DNA from: Pseudomonas putida
GTDB taxonomy: Bacteria; Pseudomonadota; Gammaproteobacteria; Pseudomonadales; Pseudomonadaceae
NCBI RefSeq assembly: GCF_022627325.1
Contig: NZ_JAETZZ010000006.1
Location: 1-64,000 of the forward strand
Reading direction: 5' to 3'
DNA: 64,000 nucleotides
This document shows, in pieces, positions 1 through 7,361 of this stretch. How positions within the stretch are numbered: the first letter of the stretch is position 1; the number at the start of each line of letters is the position of its first letter. The translations under genes were made by a program, and so were the position numbers. Below the pieces are notes generated by a model. It did no database searches, was not told the DNA's origin, and saw nothing but the letters and a program-made list of their open reading frames with translations.

Positions 1-124
1 TCGGACTGGTCTCGATACTGGATACGATCAACCGGCTTAGCCGCATAGCCTGAACCGCCGTGTACGGAACCGTACGCACGGTGGTGTGAGAGGACGGCGG
101 GTGTGAACCCGCCTCCTACTCGAT
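1..124 (+). mobile_element. 3' end of a group II intron (domains V and VI), cut by the window start
   Basis: Bases 54-92 fold as a domain V hairpin: an ACCGCCGT arm pairs with ACGGTGGT (one G-U), a GTACG/CGTAC upper stem carries a GAAC-like tetraloop, and a two-base GC bulge sits where domain V has one. Bases 93-124 form a domain VI-like stem (GGCGGGT/ACCCGCC over AGGA/TCCT) and end CCTACTCGAT, matching the usual 3' intron end with a terminal AT and a candidate branch A. The intron would end at 124. The reverse transcriptase/maturase gene expected just upstream is outside the window. Frame 1 is open from base 1 to a TAG at 46-48 and could be its last 15 codons, but I cannot verify that. Family recognition is by structure and sequence pattern only. 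Confidence 0.8.
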
Positions 125-439
125 TGTGGGGAGGAAATATGCATTTGGGCTGCCAGGTGCTTGCCTTGGCTTTTCCAGCGCTCTTGAGATCGAGCGCCGC
201 CCGCGCGGCGCTCGATTTGCGCGCCACCTCAGCGCGTAAGTCATGCACCTTGATGGACGAACGTATTTACAAATGGATGCATTGAGAAATTGACTGACGC
301 AACTGGACGGCCATAGCCTCAGGTAGTACGGAAGCGTATCGACAGCCGTTGTCAGTTGTTGGATGTTCAAGCAGCCTGCGAGTTTTTGGGCATTACAGAA
401 CAAACATTGAGCCAGTAGGCACCGCTCCCCAATGACTAC
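125..439. other. non-coding stretch between intron end and bacteriocin locus
   Basis: This 315-base stretch is the 3' exon side of the intron. I find no credible gene: short frames on both strands (103-285 plus, 116-403 minus) lack ribosome binding sites and overlap the palindrome. The one clear element is the hairpin at 189-216. The sequence next to it reads like recurrent P. putida intergenic sequence, from memory only. Confidence 0.6.
189..216. repeat. perfect 12-bp palindrome with 4-nt loop
   Basis: ATCGAGCGCCGC (189-200) and GCGGCGCTCGAT (205-216) are perfect inverted arms around CCGC. On the plus strand TTT follows the right arm, so it could act as a weak intrinsic terminator. It may equally be a dispersed extragenic repeat, because it resembles sequence I associate with P. 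putida intergenic regions. Confidence 0.7.
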
Positions 440-622
440 CTAGCCCTTCTTGCCCTCGACTGACTTGAAATGCTGGCCATAATCATTTTGCCGTTCGCAC
501 CCTTGTTTATAAGGATCCATGTCGCAGGCAAATTTCAGGTCCTGCTGATTGGGCAACAGAAAGAAATCTCCATTGGTGCAACCCGAGAGAAGCAGCATCA
601 GCATCCATACCGACTTTTTCAT
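440..622 (-). CDS. small lipoprotein coupled to the bacteriocin immunity gene
   Basis: A 60-aa protein with a short basic N-terminus (MKKS), a hydrophobic stretch and a lipobox ending LLSGC at about residue 15, so the mature lipoprotein would be about 46 aa. The mature part is polar, contains two further cysteines (ACDMDP and QGCERQ) and ends in lysines. Its ATG overlaps the stop of the upstream immunity gene as ATGA (619-622), implying translational coupling. I do not recognise the family. Position and size recall colicin lysis (bacteriocin release) lipoproteins, which also follow immunity genes, but the sequence is not clearly one of them. A plain outer-membrane lipoprotein is the alternative. 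Confidence 0.65.
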   Translation of the reverse strand: MKKSVWMLMLLLSGCTNGDFFLLPNQQDLKFACDMDPYKQGCERQNDYGQHFKSVEGKKG

Positions 623-885
623 TGCATATCCTTGAACAGGGCAAATCCCTTCGATTTTCTCCAGGCAATGATACGTGCGATCACACCCATGGCGCAGCCC
701 TCGAGTTCGTTTGCCGGGTAATAGAGCAGATCCGAGCCGCTCGGGTGCTCGGTCATGTCGATAAAGTGTTCAAGCAATCGGTCCTGCCAGGCCGAGGTGC
801 CAGAGGCCTGGAGCAGTTCCTCGATCACCGCCTTGAACTCGGCGCAGGTGTAATCGGCAAGGCTGTGCTTTTGACTGATCACCAC
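619..885 (-). CDS. colicin/pyocin DNase immunity protein (second cassette)
   Basis: An 88-aa member of the E-type colicin/S-type pyocin immunity family, which binds the cognate nuclease domain and blocks it in the producing cell. The family core EHPSGSDLLYYP is intact, including the Tyr-Tyr pair that contacts the nuclease, and the end IIAWRKSKGF matches the usual IKEWRAANGKPGFK-type tail. The specificity helix (about residues 20-35) differs strongly from the other immunity protein at 1358-1621, so it should protect against a different toxin. The start is GTG at 885, overlapping the stop of the degenerate nuclease gene by seven bases; its own stop overlaps the lipoprotein start (ATGA). It may serve as an orphan immunity gene. 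Confidence 0.9.
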   Translation of the reverse strand: MVISQKHSLADYTCAEFKAVIEELLQASGTSAWQDRLLEHFIDMTEHPSGSDLLYYPANELEGCAMGVIARIIAWRKSKGFALFKDMQ

Positions 886-1199
886 TGCACCTCCGACGAT
901 AGCGCGTATTGCAGGACGCTCATGATTCGCAGGTTTTCAGCGTCGTACATTGCACCGCCCAAGGTGGGTGGGTCGAGGTGGCAGAGCTGATAGTTGCGCA
1001 CGGCTTTGGCGGTTTCGCCGAACGGGGCGCGGGGTGGCCAGCCTTGTTTGATGCGGTTGAGTTGCGAGGTGACGAATTGATGAGAGTAGACCGGGTCCTC
1101 GGCGACGGCCATCCAGAAGGACTCGGAAAATTCGTCGAAGTTGGCGAAGCTTTGTTCTGCCAGCTTCTGTGCGATGTACTCTGGAAGGTGCATAGCCAT
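879..1199 (-). CDS. degenerate orphan pyocin/colicin-type DNase domain
   Basis: A 106-aa protein that lines up with the last ~100 residues of the pyocin at 1618-3957: HLPEYIAQKL matches PAHIADQL, then FDEF..FW..VA.DP..S.QF, LNR, PRAPF, GGAMYDAENLRI. It starts at the nuclease-domain boundary and lacks any receptor or translocation region. The HNH-type active site is damaged: the first His of the His-His pair is Cys (YQLCHLDPP) and the downstream His-x3-His is gone, the frame ending LSSEVQW. It should therefore be catalytically dead. ATG 1199 is chosen because it has an AGAGAG sequence upstream at modest spacing; an in-frame ATG at 1235 exists. Its end overlaps the GTG of the immunity gene. It is either a remnant of a cassette exchange or a deliberate non-catalytic partner. 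Confidence 0.75.
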   Translation of the reverse strand: MAMHLPEYIAQKLAEQSFANFDEFSESFWMAVAEDPVYSHQFVTSQLNRIKQGWPPRAPFGETAKAVRNYQLCHLDPPTLGGAMYDAENLRIMSVLQYALSSEVQW

Positions 1200-1331
1200 G
1201 AAAGCGTTTCTCTCTTGAAGTGATGCATGGATCATGACTGTGTTTGTTTGGGTTGGAAATGTTCACCGTACTGCACTGAGTGTGAGGATTTTTCTAAAGG
1301 TTTGTAGGAAAATTCTTGCTCTAATTAGGGT

Positions 1332-1349
1332 GCCCCGCCGAAGCGGGGG
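1332..1349 (-). terminator. hairpin upstream of the second cassette
   Basis: CCCCGC (1333-1338) and GCGGGG (1343-1348) flank CGAA just after the first immunity gene. There is no long T-run on the minus strand, so termination there is plausible but not certain. It separates the intact pyocin-immunity pair from the degenerate cassette. Confidence 0.45.
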
Positions 1350-1357
1350 TATATGGT

Positions 1358-1621
1358 TTAGTTATCCTTGAATCCGGGCTTTCCGTTAGCTGCACGCCAA
1401 GTTTTGATAATGTTCAGGACCGCTTCAGGCTCACCTTGCTCATCATTCTCGGGCCAGTAAATCAGGTCGGTTCCGCTAGGATGCTCGGTTATTGCAGAAA
1501 AGTGCTCCAGCAAAGGATCTAATACGTCATCCGGCTCCTCGGTATTGGCCCGGTATATTTCCTTTAGGAATTCAATGAATTCCAGCTCTGTATAGTCGTG
1601 GTAGTTGGTCTTAAGGCTCAT
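1358..1621 (-). CDS. pyocin DNase immunity protein (cognate to the intact pyocin)
   Basis: An 87-aa immunity protein of the E-type colicin/S-type pyocin DNase family. It has the conserved EHPSGTDLIYWP motif (Trp replaces the second Tyr of the usual YY pair) and the C-terminal IIKTWRAANGKPGFK. Acidic residues in helix II (TEEPDDVLD) fit binding to a basic nuclease. The ATG overlaps the pyocin stop as ATGA (1618-1621), so immunity is made whenever the toxin is made. Family membership is clear; cognate pairing is inferred from adjacency. Confidence 0.93.
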   Translation of the reverse strand: MSLKTNYHDYTELEFIEFLKEIYRANTEEPDDVLDPLLEHFSAITEHPSGTDLIYWPENDEQGEPEAVLNIIKTWRAANGKPGFKDN

Positions 1622-3957
1622 GGTTTGTCTCCATAATGAATCCTATGATGAGCTGCTGGTGTCACAACCCTTAAGTTGTCAATGTCGTAGACCGCACCCC
1701 CTTCGCTGATGGGTACTACATGGTGTAGTTCAAAACTCTTCTTTTTCCCGTAAGCATCAGAGTAACGTGACCTAGGTGCGTTCCCTCTTTCCCGCATGCG
1801 GCTAAGGTTCTGTTTGGAAAATTGCTTTGAAAGCTCGGGATCATTTGCAACGATTTTCCAGAGTTTTTCTCGAAAAGCATCGTAGCTCGGAAATTCAATA
1901 CCTCTAAGCTGATCGGCAATATGTGCCGGTATCGGCGCGCCTCCTTCACGGGCGGCCTCACCAAGCCAGATCCCTGTTACTTGTGCACCGACGCCTGTGA
2001 CGGTACCTGGCTCATACCTTGGACTCTTGAAAACCACCAGAATAGGCGGCAATCCCGAGTCGATCGGGAAGGTGATGATCAGCCGTTCCTGATCGAGCAG
2101 ATCCAGTGCCGGATAACCTTCCGTTTCATTACTTACAGGATTCAGGCTACTGCCAGTGTAAACAATCGTGCCCGGTGGAGCGGGTGGCAGGCTGGTGGAG
2201 CTACCTTCACCACCTCCGGGCGGGCTGGCGGGGGTCCAGGTCAGGATGCGCTGCGGGTTTTCAAGTACAAGGCTGTAAACCTGCCGTTCTGTATCAAACG
2301 TGGCCGCTCTTACGGCCACTGCTTTCCCACCGGGCACCACGTATAGGCCGATGTTATTCCCTTCTTCACTGCCAGCCAGTAAGTAAGGAACGTCTACGCT
2401 GGCTGACGAAAGTGCAAGGGCTGCCAGGTCAGGCCCGCCCGGCGGAGAAAGGCTGGAAAGAGGAGTGCTGATCAGGTAGCGCCTTTCAGCGTTACCGAGC
2501 GTCGAAGGCCATGCTGCCGAAAGAATGGCTACAGCCAAGGTGGCCGAAGGGGCAGCCAATCGACTTACTGCAGCGACGATCGTAGCGCGAAGGGCAACTG
2601 ACGCGACCTCGACAGCGAAGCTCGCTGCCCCAATCGGAATGACGGTAGTCGCAGATGCAACAGAATGGGTGTCGTTGATATAGCTGATGCTTCTGCGTGC
2701 TACTTCCTGCCTGTGGCGTTCAGCCTCGGCAGCCAGTCGCTTCGCCTCGGCCGCTTGTCGTGCAGCTTCCTCTGCCGCCAGGCGTTCAGCTTCCGCCTTC
2801 TGACGTTCCACCTCTAGCTGACTGGCATGCTGGGCGCGTAATTGTTCAACTTCATTGGCGCGACGAACCAGATTCTGCGTACTGCTGGAGTACGCGCCGA
2901 GAAACCTGATCGACTCGCTCAGTGCCAGGGCTTGGTGATACTCCTTCCAGCGTGGACCGGCTCGTCTTAAACGTTGTTCGTCGACAAGATGCAAAAGTGC
3001 TTCAAGCTGAGGCTTTGACAGGGGGCCGTTGATCTGCGGGTTTTTTTGTTTAAATGTCGGGATCTGAGATTGCTTGGCTTGCACCATGCGTGTGGCGGTT
3101 GCCAAATAAGCATTGAGTGTTTGGGCTAGCGTCCATGAGCTGTCGATAGTGGTCTGCTGGCTCAATTCATGCTGCAGAACATTGGGTAAGCAATTGAAGT
3201 AAATCTGCCGTTCGGCAATGATTTGCGTTGTTCTACGCTCGGCAGCCTTGATGAGGTCAACCGGAGGGTGGCTCAGTTCCGCTCCATCCACTTGCGCTGC
3301 CACGGCACTGAGGTCGTCAGCCAACGCTTGGTGCTTGTGGGCTTCGATGTGTAATTTATAGGCACCCTCCCAGGATCGCTGTAATCGCGAAGAAAACGCC
3401 CTTGCGAACGCTTCATCCCTTTCAGTGAATACTCCAGGCTCCAGCAGCCTGCTCATCATCGAGTCGGCGCGCTTATAAAACGCTAGGGCGCCGTAATATG
3501 CGTTGGCATTTGGCACAATTTGCAGGTAGCCATCGCGGATTTGAGTGATGCGCGAGGTTAAAATTTTCTGTTGTGCTATCGCTTGGGAAAGTGGGTCAGG
3601 GAAGTTGGAAGCTTCAGTTGAAATTTGGAGCTTTAAGGCTCCCACTGTTTCTGGAAGTTTACTTAATTGCGGGGCATATTGCTCTTCGTAGTCTTTTTCA
3701 ATAATTTGATATTCTTCGCTTAAGACCCTGCGCGCGGATATGATCCTTGAAATGTCTGACCGACTGGGGCTGGTTCCTCTTGGGGTTCCTTGGTTGAGCC
3801 CCCAGCCGCCGTAGCCTGGTCCCCCGCCGCCGGACAAAGGAGGGAGCGGTGCTCGGTCTGGGGCCTCCTCGTTCATCCAGAGCCCCTCATTCAGATTCAG
3901 CGCATTGCGGGAATCACGGAAGGGTTCACCAAATTTGATAGTGTCATCTTGAGCCAT
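1618..3957 (-). CDS. S-type pyocin with HNH DNase domain
   Basis: A 779-aa bacteriocin predicted to enter related cells through an outer-membrane receptor and cleave their DNA. Residues 1-70 are Gly/Pro-rich and flexible; about 75-390 are helical with coiled-coil character; about 380-420 is an Ala/Glu/Arg-rich heptad segment. An Ala-rich segment (about 430-500) and a beta-rich region to about 685 match the pyocin-S translocation domain. The last ~95 residues are the DNase, with the His-His pair at about 745 (ELHHVVPISEGG), Asn in DIDNLRVVTP and His-x3-His near the end (AAHHRIH). ATG 3957 is preferred because AGGAGG lies eight bases upstream; an ATG at 3987 has no such site. The start of its regulatory region is not obvious: I found no clear PrtN box or LexA site in 3958-4070. 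The receptor-binding region is not one I recognise. Confidence 0.93.
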   Translation of the reverse strand: MAQDDTIKFGEPFRDSRNALNLNEGLWMNEEAPDRAPLPPLSGGGGPGYGGWGLNQGTPRGTSPSRSDISRIISARRVLSEEYQIIEKDYEEQYAPQLSKLPETVGALKLQISTEASNFPDPLSQAIAQQKILTSRITQIRDGYLQIVPNANAYYGALAFYKRADSMMSRLLEPGVFTERDEAFARAFSSRLQRSWEGAYKLHIEAHKHQALADDLSAVAAQVDGAELSHPPVDLIKAAERRTTQIIAERQIYFNCLPNVLQHELSQQTTIDSSWTLAQTLNAYLATATRMVQAKQSQIPTFKQKNPQINGPLSKPQLEALLHLVDEQRLRRAGPRWKEYHQALALSESIRFLGAYSSSTQNLVRRANEVEQLRAQHASQLEVERQKAEAERLAAEEAARQAAEAKRLAAEAERHRQEVARRSISYINDTHSVASATTVIPIGAASFAVEVASVALRATIVAAVSRLAAPSATLAVAILSAAWPSTLGNAERRYLISTPLSSLSPPGGPDLAALALSSASVDVPYLLAGSEEGNNIGLYVVPGGKAVAVRAATFDTERQVYSLVLENPQRILTWTPASPPGGGEGSSTSLPPAPPGTIVYTGSSLNPVSNETEGYPALDLLDQERLIITFPIDSGLPPILVVFKSPRYEPGTVTGVGAQVTGIWLGEAAREGGAPIPAHIADQLRGIEFPSYDAFREKLWKIVANDPELSKQFSKQNLSRMRERGNAPRSRYSDAYGKKKSFELHHVVPISEGGAVYDIDNLRVVTPAAHHRIHYGDKP

Positions 3958-4070
3958 GTAGTCATCCTCCTGATCGCTACATGGCAAGCGTGCTACGGCT
4001 GGTTTTTCGTGTATGTCAGGCGCGGCTTGTCAATCGGTAGGAGACTTCCCACCGACTTGAAAGATCTGAT

Positions 4071-4550
4071 TCAAATGTGTACTTCAGATACAGGAATTAC
4101 CCGTTTTTCCTTAACGGCCTTGTAGGAAAAGCTCGAATAGATCTCTTTCACCCCCGGCAACCGCTGCAGCACTTCCCGGGTAAATTCCCCAAACGATTCC
4201 AGGTCCCGCGCCAGTATCTCCAGCAGAAAGTCATACCGCCCAGAGATGTTGTGGCAAGCCACAATCTCGGGAATCTCCATCAGCCTTTGCTCGAACGCCA
4301 GAGCCATCTCCTTGGTATGCGAATCCATCATGATGCTGACAAACGCCGTCACCCCAAACCCCAGCGACTTGGGCGACAAGATGGCCTGGTAACCGGTGAT
4401 ATAACCGTTGTCTTCCAGCAACTTGACCCGTCGCCAGCAAGGCGAGGTCGTCAGCGCGACCTGGTCGGCGAGTTCGGAGATGGTAAGGCGGGCATTGTCC
4501 TGCAAGGCCGCGAGCAGAGCGCGGTCGGTACGGTCGAGGCTTGAAGGCAT
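4071..4550 (-). CDS. mdeR: Lrp/AsnC-family regulator, likely MdeR
   Basis: A 159-aa Lrp/AsnC transcription factor. The N-terminal winged helix-turn-helix spans about residues 5-55 (LDRTDRALLAALQDNARLTISELA, then SPCWRRVKLLEDNGYI), and the C-terminal RAM effector domain follows. It is divergent from mdeA, the arrangement described for P. putida mdeR, which activates mdeA in response to methionine. The 127-base divergent gap holds an AT-rich inverted repeat (4613-4626) suited to Lrp-type binding. The mdeR identity comes from family plus position; a general Lrp-like regulator is the alternative. Confidence 0.85.
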   Translation of the reverse strand: MPSSLDRTDRALLAALQDNARLTISELADQVALTTSPCWRRVKLLEDNGYITGYQAILSPKSLGFGVTAFVSIMMDSHTKEMALAFEQRLMEIPEIVACHNISGRYDFLLEILARDLESFGEFTREVLQRLPGVKEIYSSFSYKAVKEKRVIPVSEVHI

Positions 4551-4612
4551 GATTTGCCCTCCTGGTGTTGTATTTGTTGTTTTCTTTCCAAAACAGGCGC
4601 GAATGTGTGGGC

Positions 4613-4626
4613 AATTTTGGAAAATT
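4613..4626. promoter_or_regulatory. AT-rich inverted repeat, candidate MdeR operator
   Basis: AATTTT and AAAATT flank GG midway between the divergent mdeR and mdeA starts. A second palindrome, ATAAGCTTAT, lies at 4644-4653 beside a TATAAC sequence (4651-4656). Lrp-type proteins favour such AT-rich symmetrical sites; assignment to MdeR is inference. Confidence 0.45.
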
Positions 4627-4677
4627 TCAGGCAGCTCGGTGGCATAAGCTTATAACAAACCACCAGAGGCTGTTGCC

Positions 4678-5883
4678 ATGCGCGACTCCCATAACAACAC
4701 CGGTTTTTCCACCCGCGCCATCCACCATGGCTACGACCCGCTTTCCCACAACGGTGCCTTGGTGCCACCGGTTTACCAGACTTCAACCTATGCCTTCCCC
4801 AGCGTTGAATACGGCGCGGCGTGCTTTGCCGGGGAGGAGGGTGGGCATTTCTACAGCCGTATTTCCAACCCGACCCTGGCCTTGCTGGAGCAGCGCATGG
4901 CTTCACTGGAGGGGGGCGAGGCGGGCCTGGCGCTGGCGTCGGGCATGGGGGCCATCACCTCGACGCTATGGACCCTGTTGCGCCCCGGTGACGAGCTGCT
5001 TGTCGGGCGCACGGTGTATGGCTGCACCTTTGCCTATATGCACCATGGCATCGGCGAGTTCGGGGTAAAGGTCCGCCATGTCGACCTCAATGACGCCAAG
5101 GCGCTGAAGGCCGCGATCACCCCTAAAACCCGGGTGATCTATTTCGAAACGCCGGCCAACCCGAACATGCAACTGGTCGATATTGCGGCAGTGGCTGAAG
5201 CGGCGCGGGGGCATGACTTGCATATCGTGGTCGACAACACCTATTGCACGCCGTACCTGCAGCGGCCATTGGAGTTGGGCGCCGATCTGGTGGTGCATTC
5301 GGCGACCAAGTACCTCAGTGGCCACGGTGATATCACGGCCGGGCTGGTGATAGGGCGCAAGGCACTGGTGGATCGGATTCGCCTTGAAGGCCTCAAGGAC
5401 ATGACCGGTGCGGTGTTGTCGCCGCACGATGCCTCATTGCTGATGCGCGGCATCAAGACCCTGGCGCTGCGCATGGATCGTCACTGCGCCAATGCCCAGC
5501 AAGTAGCCGAATTTCTCGCGCGCCAGCCCCAGGTGGAGCTGATCCAGTATCCAGGGCTGCCATCGTTTGCCCAATACGAGCTGGCGCAGCGGCAGATGCG
5601 CTTGCCGGGCGGGATGATTGCTTTCGAACTCAAGGGCGGGATCGAGGCTGGGCGGCGCTTCATGAATGCGCTGCAACTCTTTGCCAGGGCGGTGAGCCTG
5701 GGCGATGCCGAGTCGCTGGCGCAGCATCCGGCGAGCATGACCCATTCCAGCTATACGCCCGAAGAGCGGGCGCATCATGGCATCTCAGAGGGGCTGGTGC
5801 GGTTGTCGGTGGGGTTGGAAGATGTGGAGGACTTGCTGGCAGATATCGAGCATGCGCTTAAGGCCAGCCACCAGGCTGGCTGA
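4678..5883 (+). CDS. mdeA: methionine gamma-lyase
   Basis: A 401-aa PLP enzyme of the Cys/Met metabolism family that splits L-methionine into methanethiol, 2-oxobutanoate and ammonia in the cytoplasm. Residue numbering follows the well-studied P. putida enzyme: Tyr59 and Arg61 (HFYSRISNP), the distinctive active-site Cys at about 116 (VYGCTFAY), and the PLP lysine at about 211 ([12 protein letters not shown]). The Cys separates it from cystathionine gamma-synthase and gamma-lyase. AGAGG precedes the ATG by nine bases. No 2-oxoacid dehydrogenase gene (mdeB of the original P. putida locus) follows; an unrelated minus-strand gene does. Expression probably depends on the divergent regulator. Confidence 0.93.
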   Translation: MRDSHNNTGFSTRAIHHGYDPLSHNGALVPPVYQTSTYAFPSVEYGAACFAGEEGGHFYSRISNPTLALLEQRMASLEGGEAGLALASGMGAITSTLWTLLRPGDELLVGRTVYGCTFAYMHHGIGEFGVKVRHVDLNDAKALKAAITPKTRVIYFETPANPNMQLVDIAAVAEAARGHDLHIVVDNTYCTPYLQRPLELGADLVVHSATKYLSGHGDITAGLVIGRKALVDRIRLEGLKDMTGAVLSPHDASLLMRGIKTLALRMDRHCANAQQVAEFLARQPQVELIQYPGLPSFAQYELAQRQMRLPGGMIAFELKGGIEAGRRFMNALQLFARAVSLGDAESLAQHPASMTHSSYTPEERAHHGISEGLVRLSVGLEDVEDLLADIEHALKASHQAG

Positions 5884-5945
5884 ACTGGCCTTTCGCGGAT
5901 AAAACCGTATACCTGCACTGCGCAGTCGCTATAACGTGCGTGGCC

Positions 5946-6623
5946 TCAGATTTCGTCTGGGTCATTGAGATAAGCGGCGTTTCTTTCAAGGATGTTCAGG
6001 CGTAACTCAAGAGGTTGCTGACCCTGCTTGCAGATGTAGGTAAACGGCACCCCATTGAAAGTACGCAGCATAAGAGGGGTTCGTCTTCCAGCAGGTGCCA
6101 GGCGCACGATTGCTTGGTCGGCGAGGTCTTCGAAGGGAATTGGCGTATCGTCGCAGTCGAGTAAGTCGAACAGCGTTGGGTAGGCACCCTTCAGTGGCGA
6201 GCGGAAAGCACCCACGCAGTCCTCGTCATGTATGTACAGCGCATGCCCGTGACGCACTTCTGAACGGACAAACAGCCGGTAGCCGTTATCTACCCGGCGG
6301 AAGTAAAGTTTCAAAGGCGGACAACTGACTGTGTTCGATACGTGGCCGAGGTAATGTGACTCGTCTCGTTTGACTGGTTGTTCAATTTTCTTTGGCTCAT
6401 CTTTTCGGCGCGCTTCATTTTGTCCGGCTCGGCGAAGGGCTCTGCGAAATGTTCGACTGGCAAATCCGGCCGTCGCCAGGCCGCCCGCAGTCAGGCTGCC
6501 AGGGGGGCTCGTTGAAGTTTTTTCCAGTTCGGCGGGCCCACTGTGCAGTACGTCGAGGAAGTGCAACGTGCCATCCACGACTTCGACGGTGGCAATGAAA
6601 GAGCGTTGTCGATTAGTCAGCAT
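5946..6623 (-). CDS. hypothetical protein, 225 aa
   Basis: Not recognised. Residues 1-30 look beta-rich (ATVEVVDGTLHFLDVLHSG), 40-85 are Pro/Gly then Arg/Lys-rich and probably disordered, and 90-225 form a beta-rich domain with alternating hydrophobics (KLYFRRVDNGYRLFVRSE, LYIHDEDCVGAF) ending YLNDPDEI. There is no signal peptide or membrane segment, so a cytoplasmic location is likely. It stands alone: mdeA converges on it, and 165 bases separate it from zapG. The pattern of short beta repeats could suit a beta-trefoil-like fold, but that is a guess. Confidence 0.7.
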   Translation of the reverse strand: MLTNRQRSFIATVEVVDGTLHFLDVLHSGPAELEKTSTSPPGSLTAGGLATAGFASRTFRRALRRAGQNEARRKDEPKKIEQPVKRDESHYLGHVSNTVSCPPLKLYFRRVDNGYRLFVRSEVRHGHALYIHDEDCVGAFRSPLKGAYPTLFDLLDCDDTPIPFEDLADQAIVRLAPAGRRTPLMLRTFNGVPFTYICKQGQQPLELRLNILERNAAYLNDPDEI

Positions 6624-6751
6624 AGGTCTACTCCGGTTGAGGGACTTATGCAGGATCCTGAAGTACTTGATTGGCCGGCAGTAGGAAATGCGGCCTGAGG
6701 CGGGGTGAAGAAGGCTGAACCTTTGCGGCAGGTTTGTCTGGAGGGGTGAAG

Positions 6752-6777
6752 CAGGAGGAGCGGCTAGCCACTCCTCC
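6752..6777 (-). terminator. hairpin after zapG
   Basis: GGAGGAG and CTCCTCC flank a 10-base loop immediately beyond the zapG stop codon. The T-run is weak, so it is a probable rather than certain terminator. Confidence 0.45.
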
Positions 6778-6788
6778 CTGGCAATCGA

Positions 6789-7226
6789 TCAGCGCTTGAG
6801 CCCGTAGCTCTCGTCGAGCATGCCCGGCGAGTTCGGCGACTTCGGTGCATAGTCGCGTGGCACTTCAGCAGTGTCCTTCGGCGGGGTCAGGCGGTCACGT
6901 GGACCTTGGGTGCCTTCAGAGTGCAGGGCAGCCAGCAGGCGCTGACGGGTGACATCGTCAAGGGCCAGGTTGTTGGCGCCTTCGGCAAGGTGATCCTGCA
7001 CGTCCTGGTAGCTCTGGGTCAGTTTCTTGACCAGCATGGCGGTGCTGTTGAAGTGGGTGACCACTTCGTTCTGGTAACTGTCGAAACGCTTCTGGATGTC
7101 ATCCAGTTGGCGCTGGGTATTGCTGGGCGCCGCATTGGGCAACAGGCGGGCCACGATGAAACCGACCGCCACACCGATGACCAGGGCCAGGGTTGGCAAC
7201 AACCAAACAAGGAGCGAGAGTTCCAC
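6789..7226 (-). CDS. zapG: ZapG/YhcB-family inner-membrane protein
   Basis: A 145-aa DUF1043 protein. One N-terminal membrane helix (about residues 4-28, LLVWLLPTLALVIGVAVGFIVARL) is followed by a coiled-coil segment (about 38-85, NTQRQLDDIQKRFDSYQNEVVTHF) and a disordered Pro-rich tail. In E. coli the homologue links the cell-wall elongation and division machinery at the inner membrane. It is divergent from the hydrolase gene, with 135 bases between starts, and is a single-gene unit here. Confidence 0.88.
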   Translation of the reverse strand: MELSLLVWLLPTLALVIGVAVGFIVARLLPNAAPSNTQRQLDDIQKRFDSYQNEVVTHFNSTAMLVKKLTQSYQDVQDHLAEGANNLALDDVTRQRLLAALHSEGTQGPRDRLTPPKDTAEVPRDYAPKSPNSPGMLDESYGLKR

Positions 7227-7361
7227 GAGTCCTTCCTCTATAAACGGCTTTGCTTTACGTTAACGGCTCAGACCTGCGCTGTATACCGCGAGCGATCGCA
7301 AATCAGAACAGAATTCCTCACCTAGACGAATCGACCCTCTTCGAGGTCACGGAGTAGTGCC

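Noticed and set aside
103..403. Short open frames on both strands next to the intron end
   Set aside because: They overlap each other and the palindrome, have no ribosome binding site, and resemble no known protein.
3958..4070. Possible PrtN box or LexA site before the pyocin gene
   Set aside because: No convincing ATTG-spaced box or CTGT-N8-ACAG palindrome could be found; only a TTGACA at 4033-4028 on the minus strand without a good -10.
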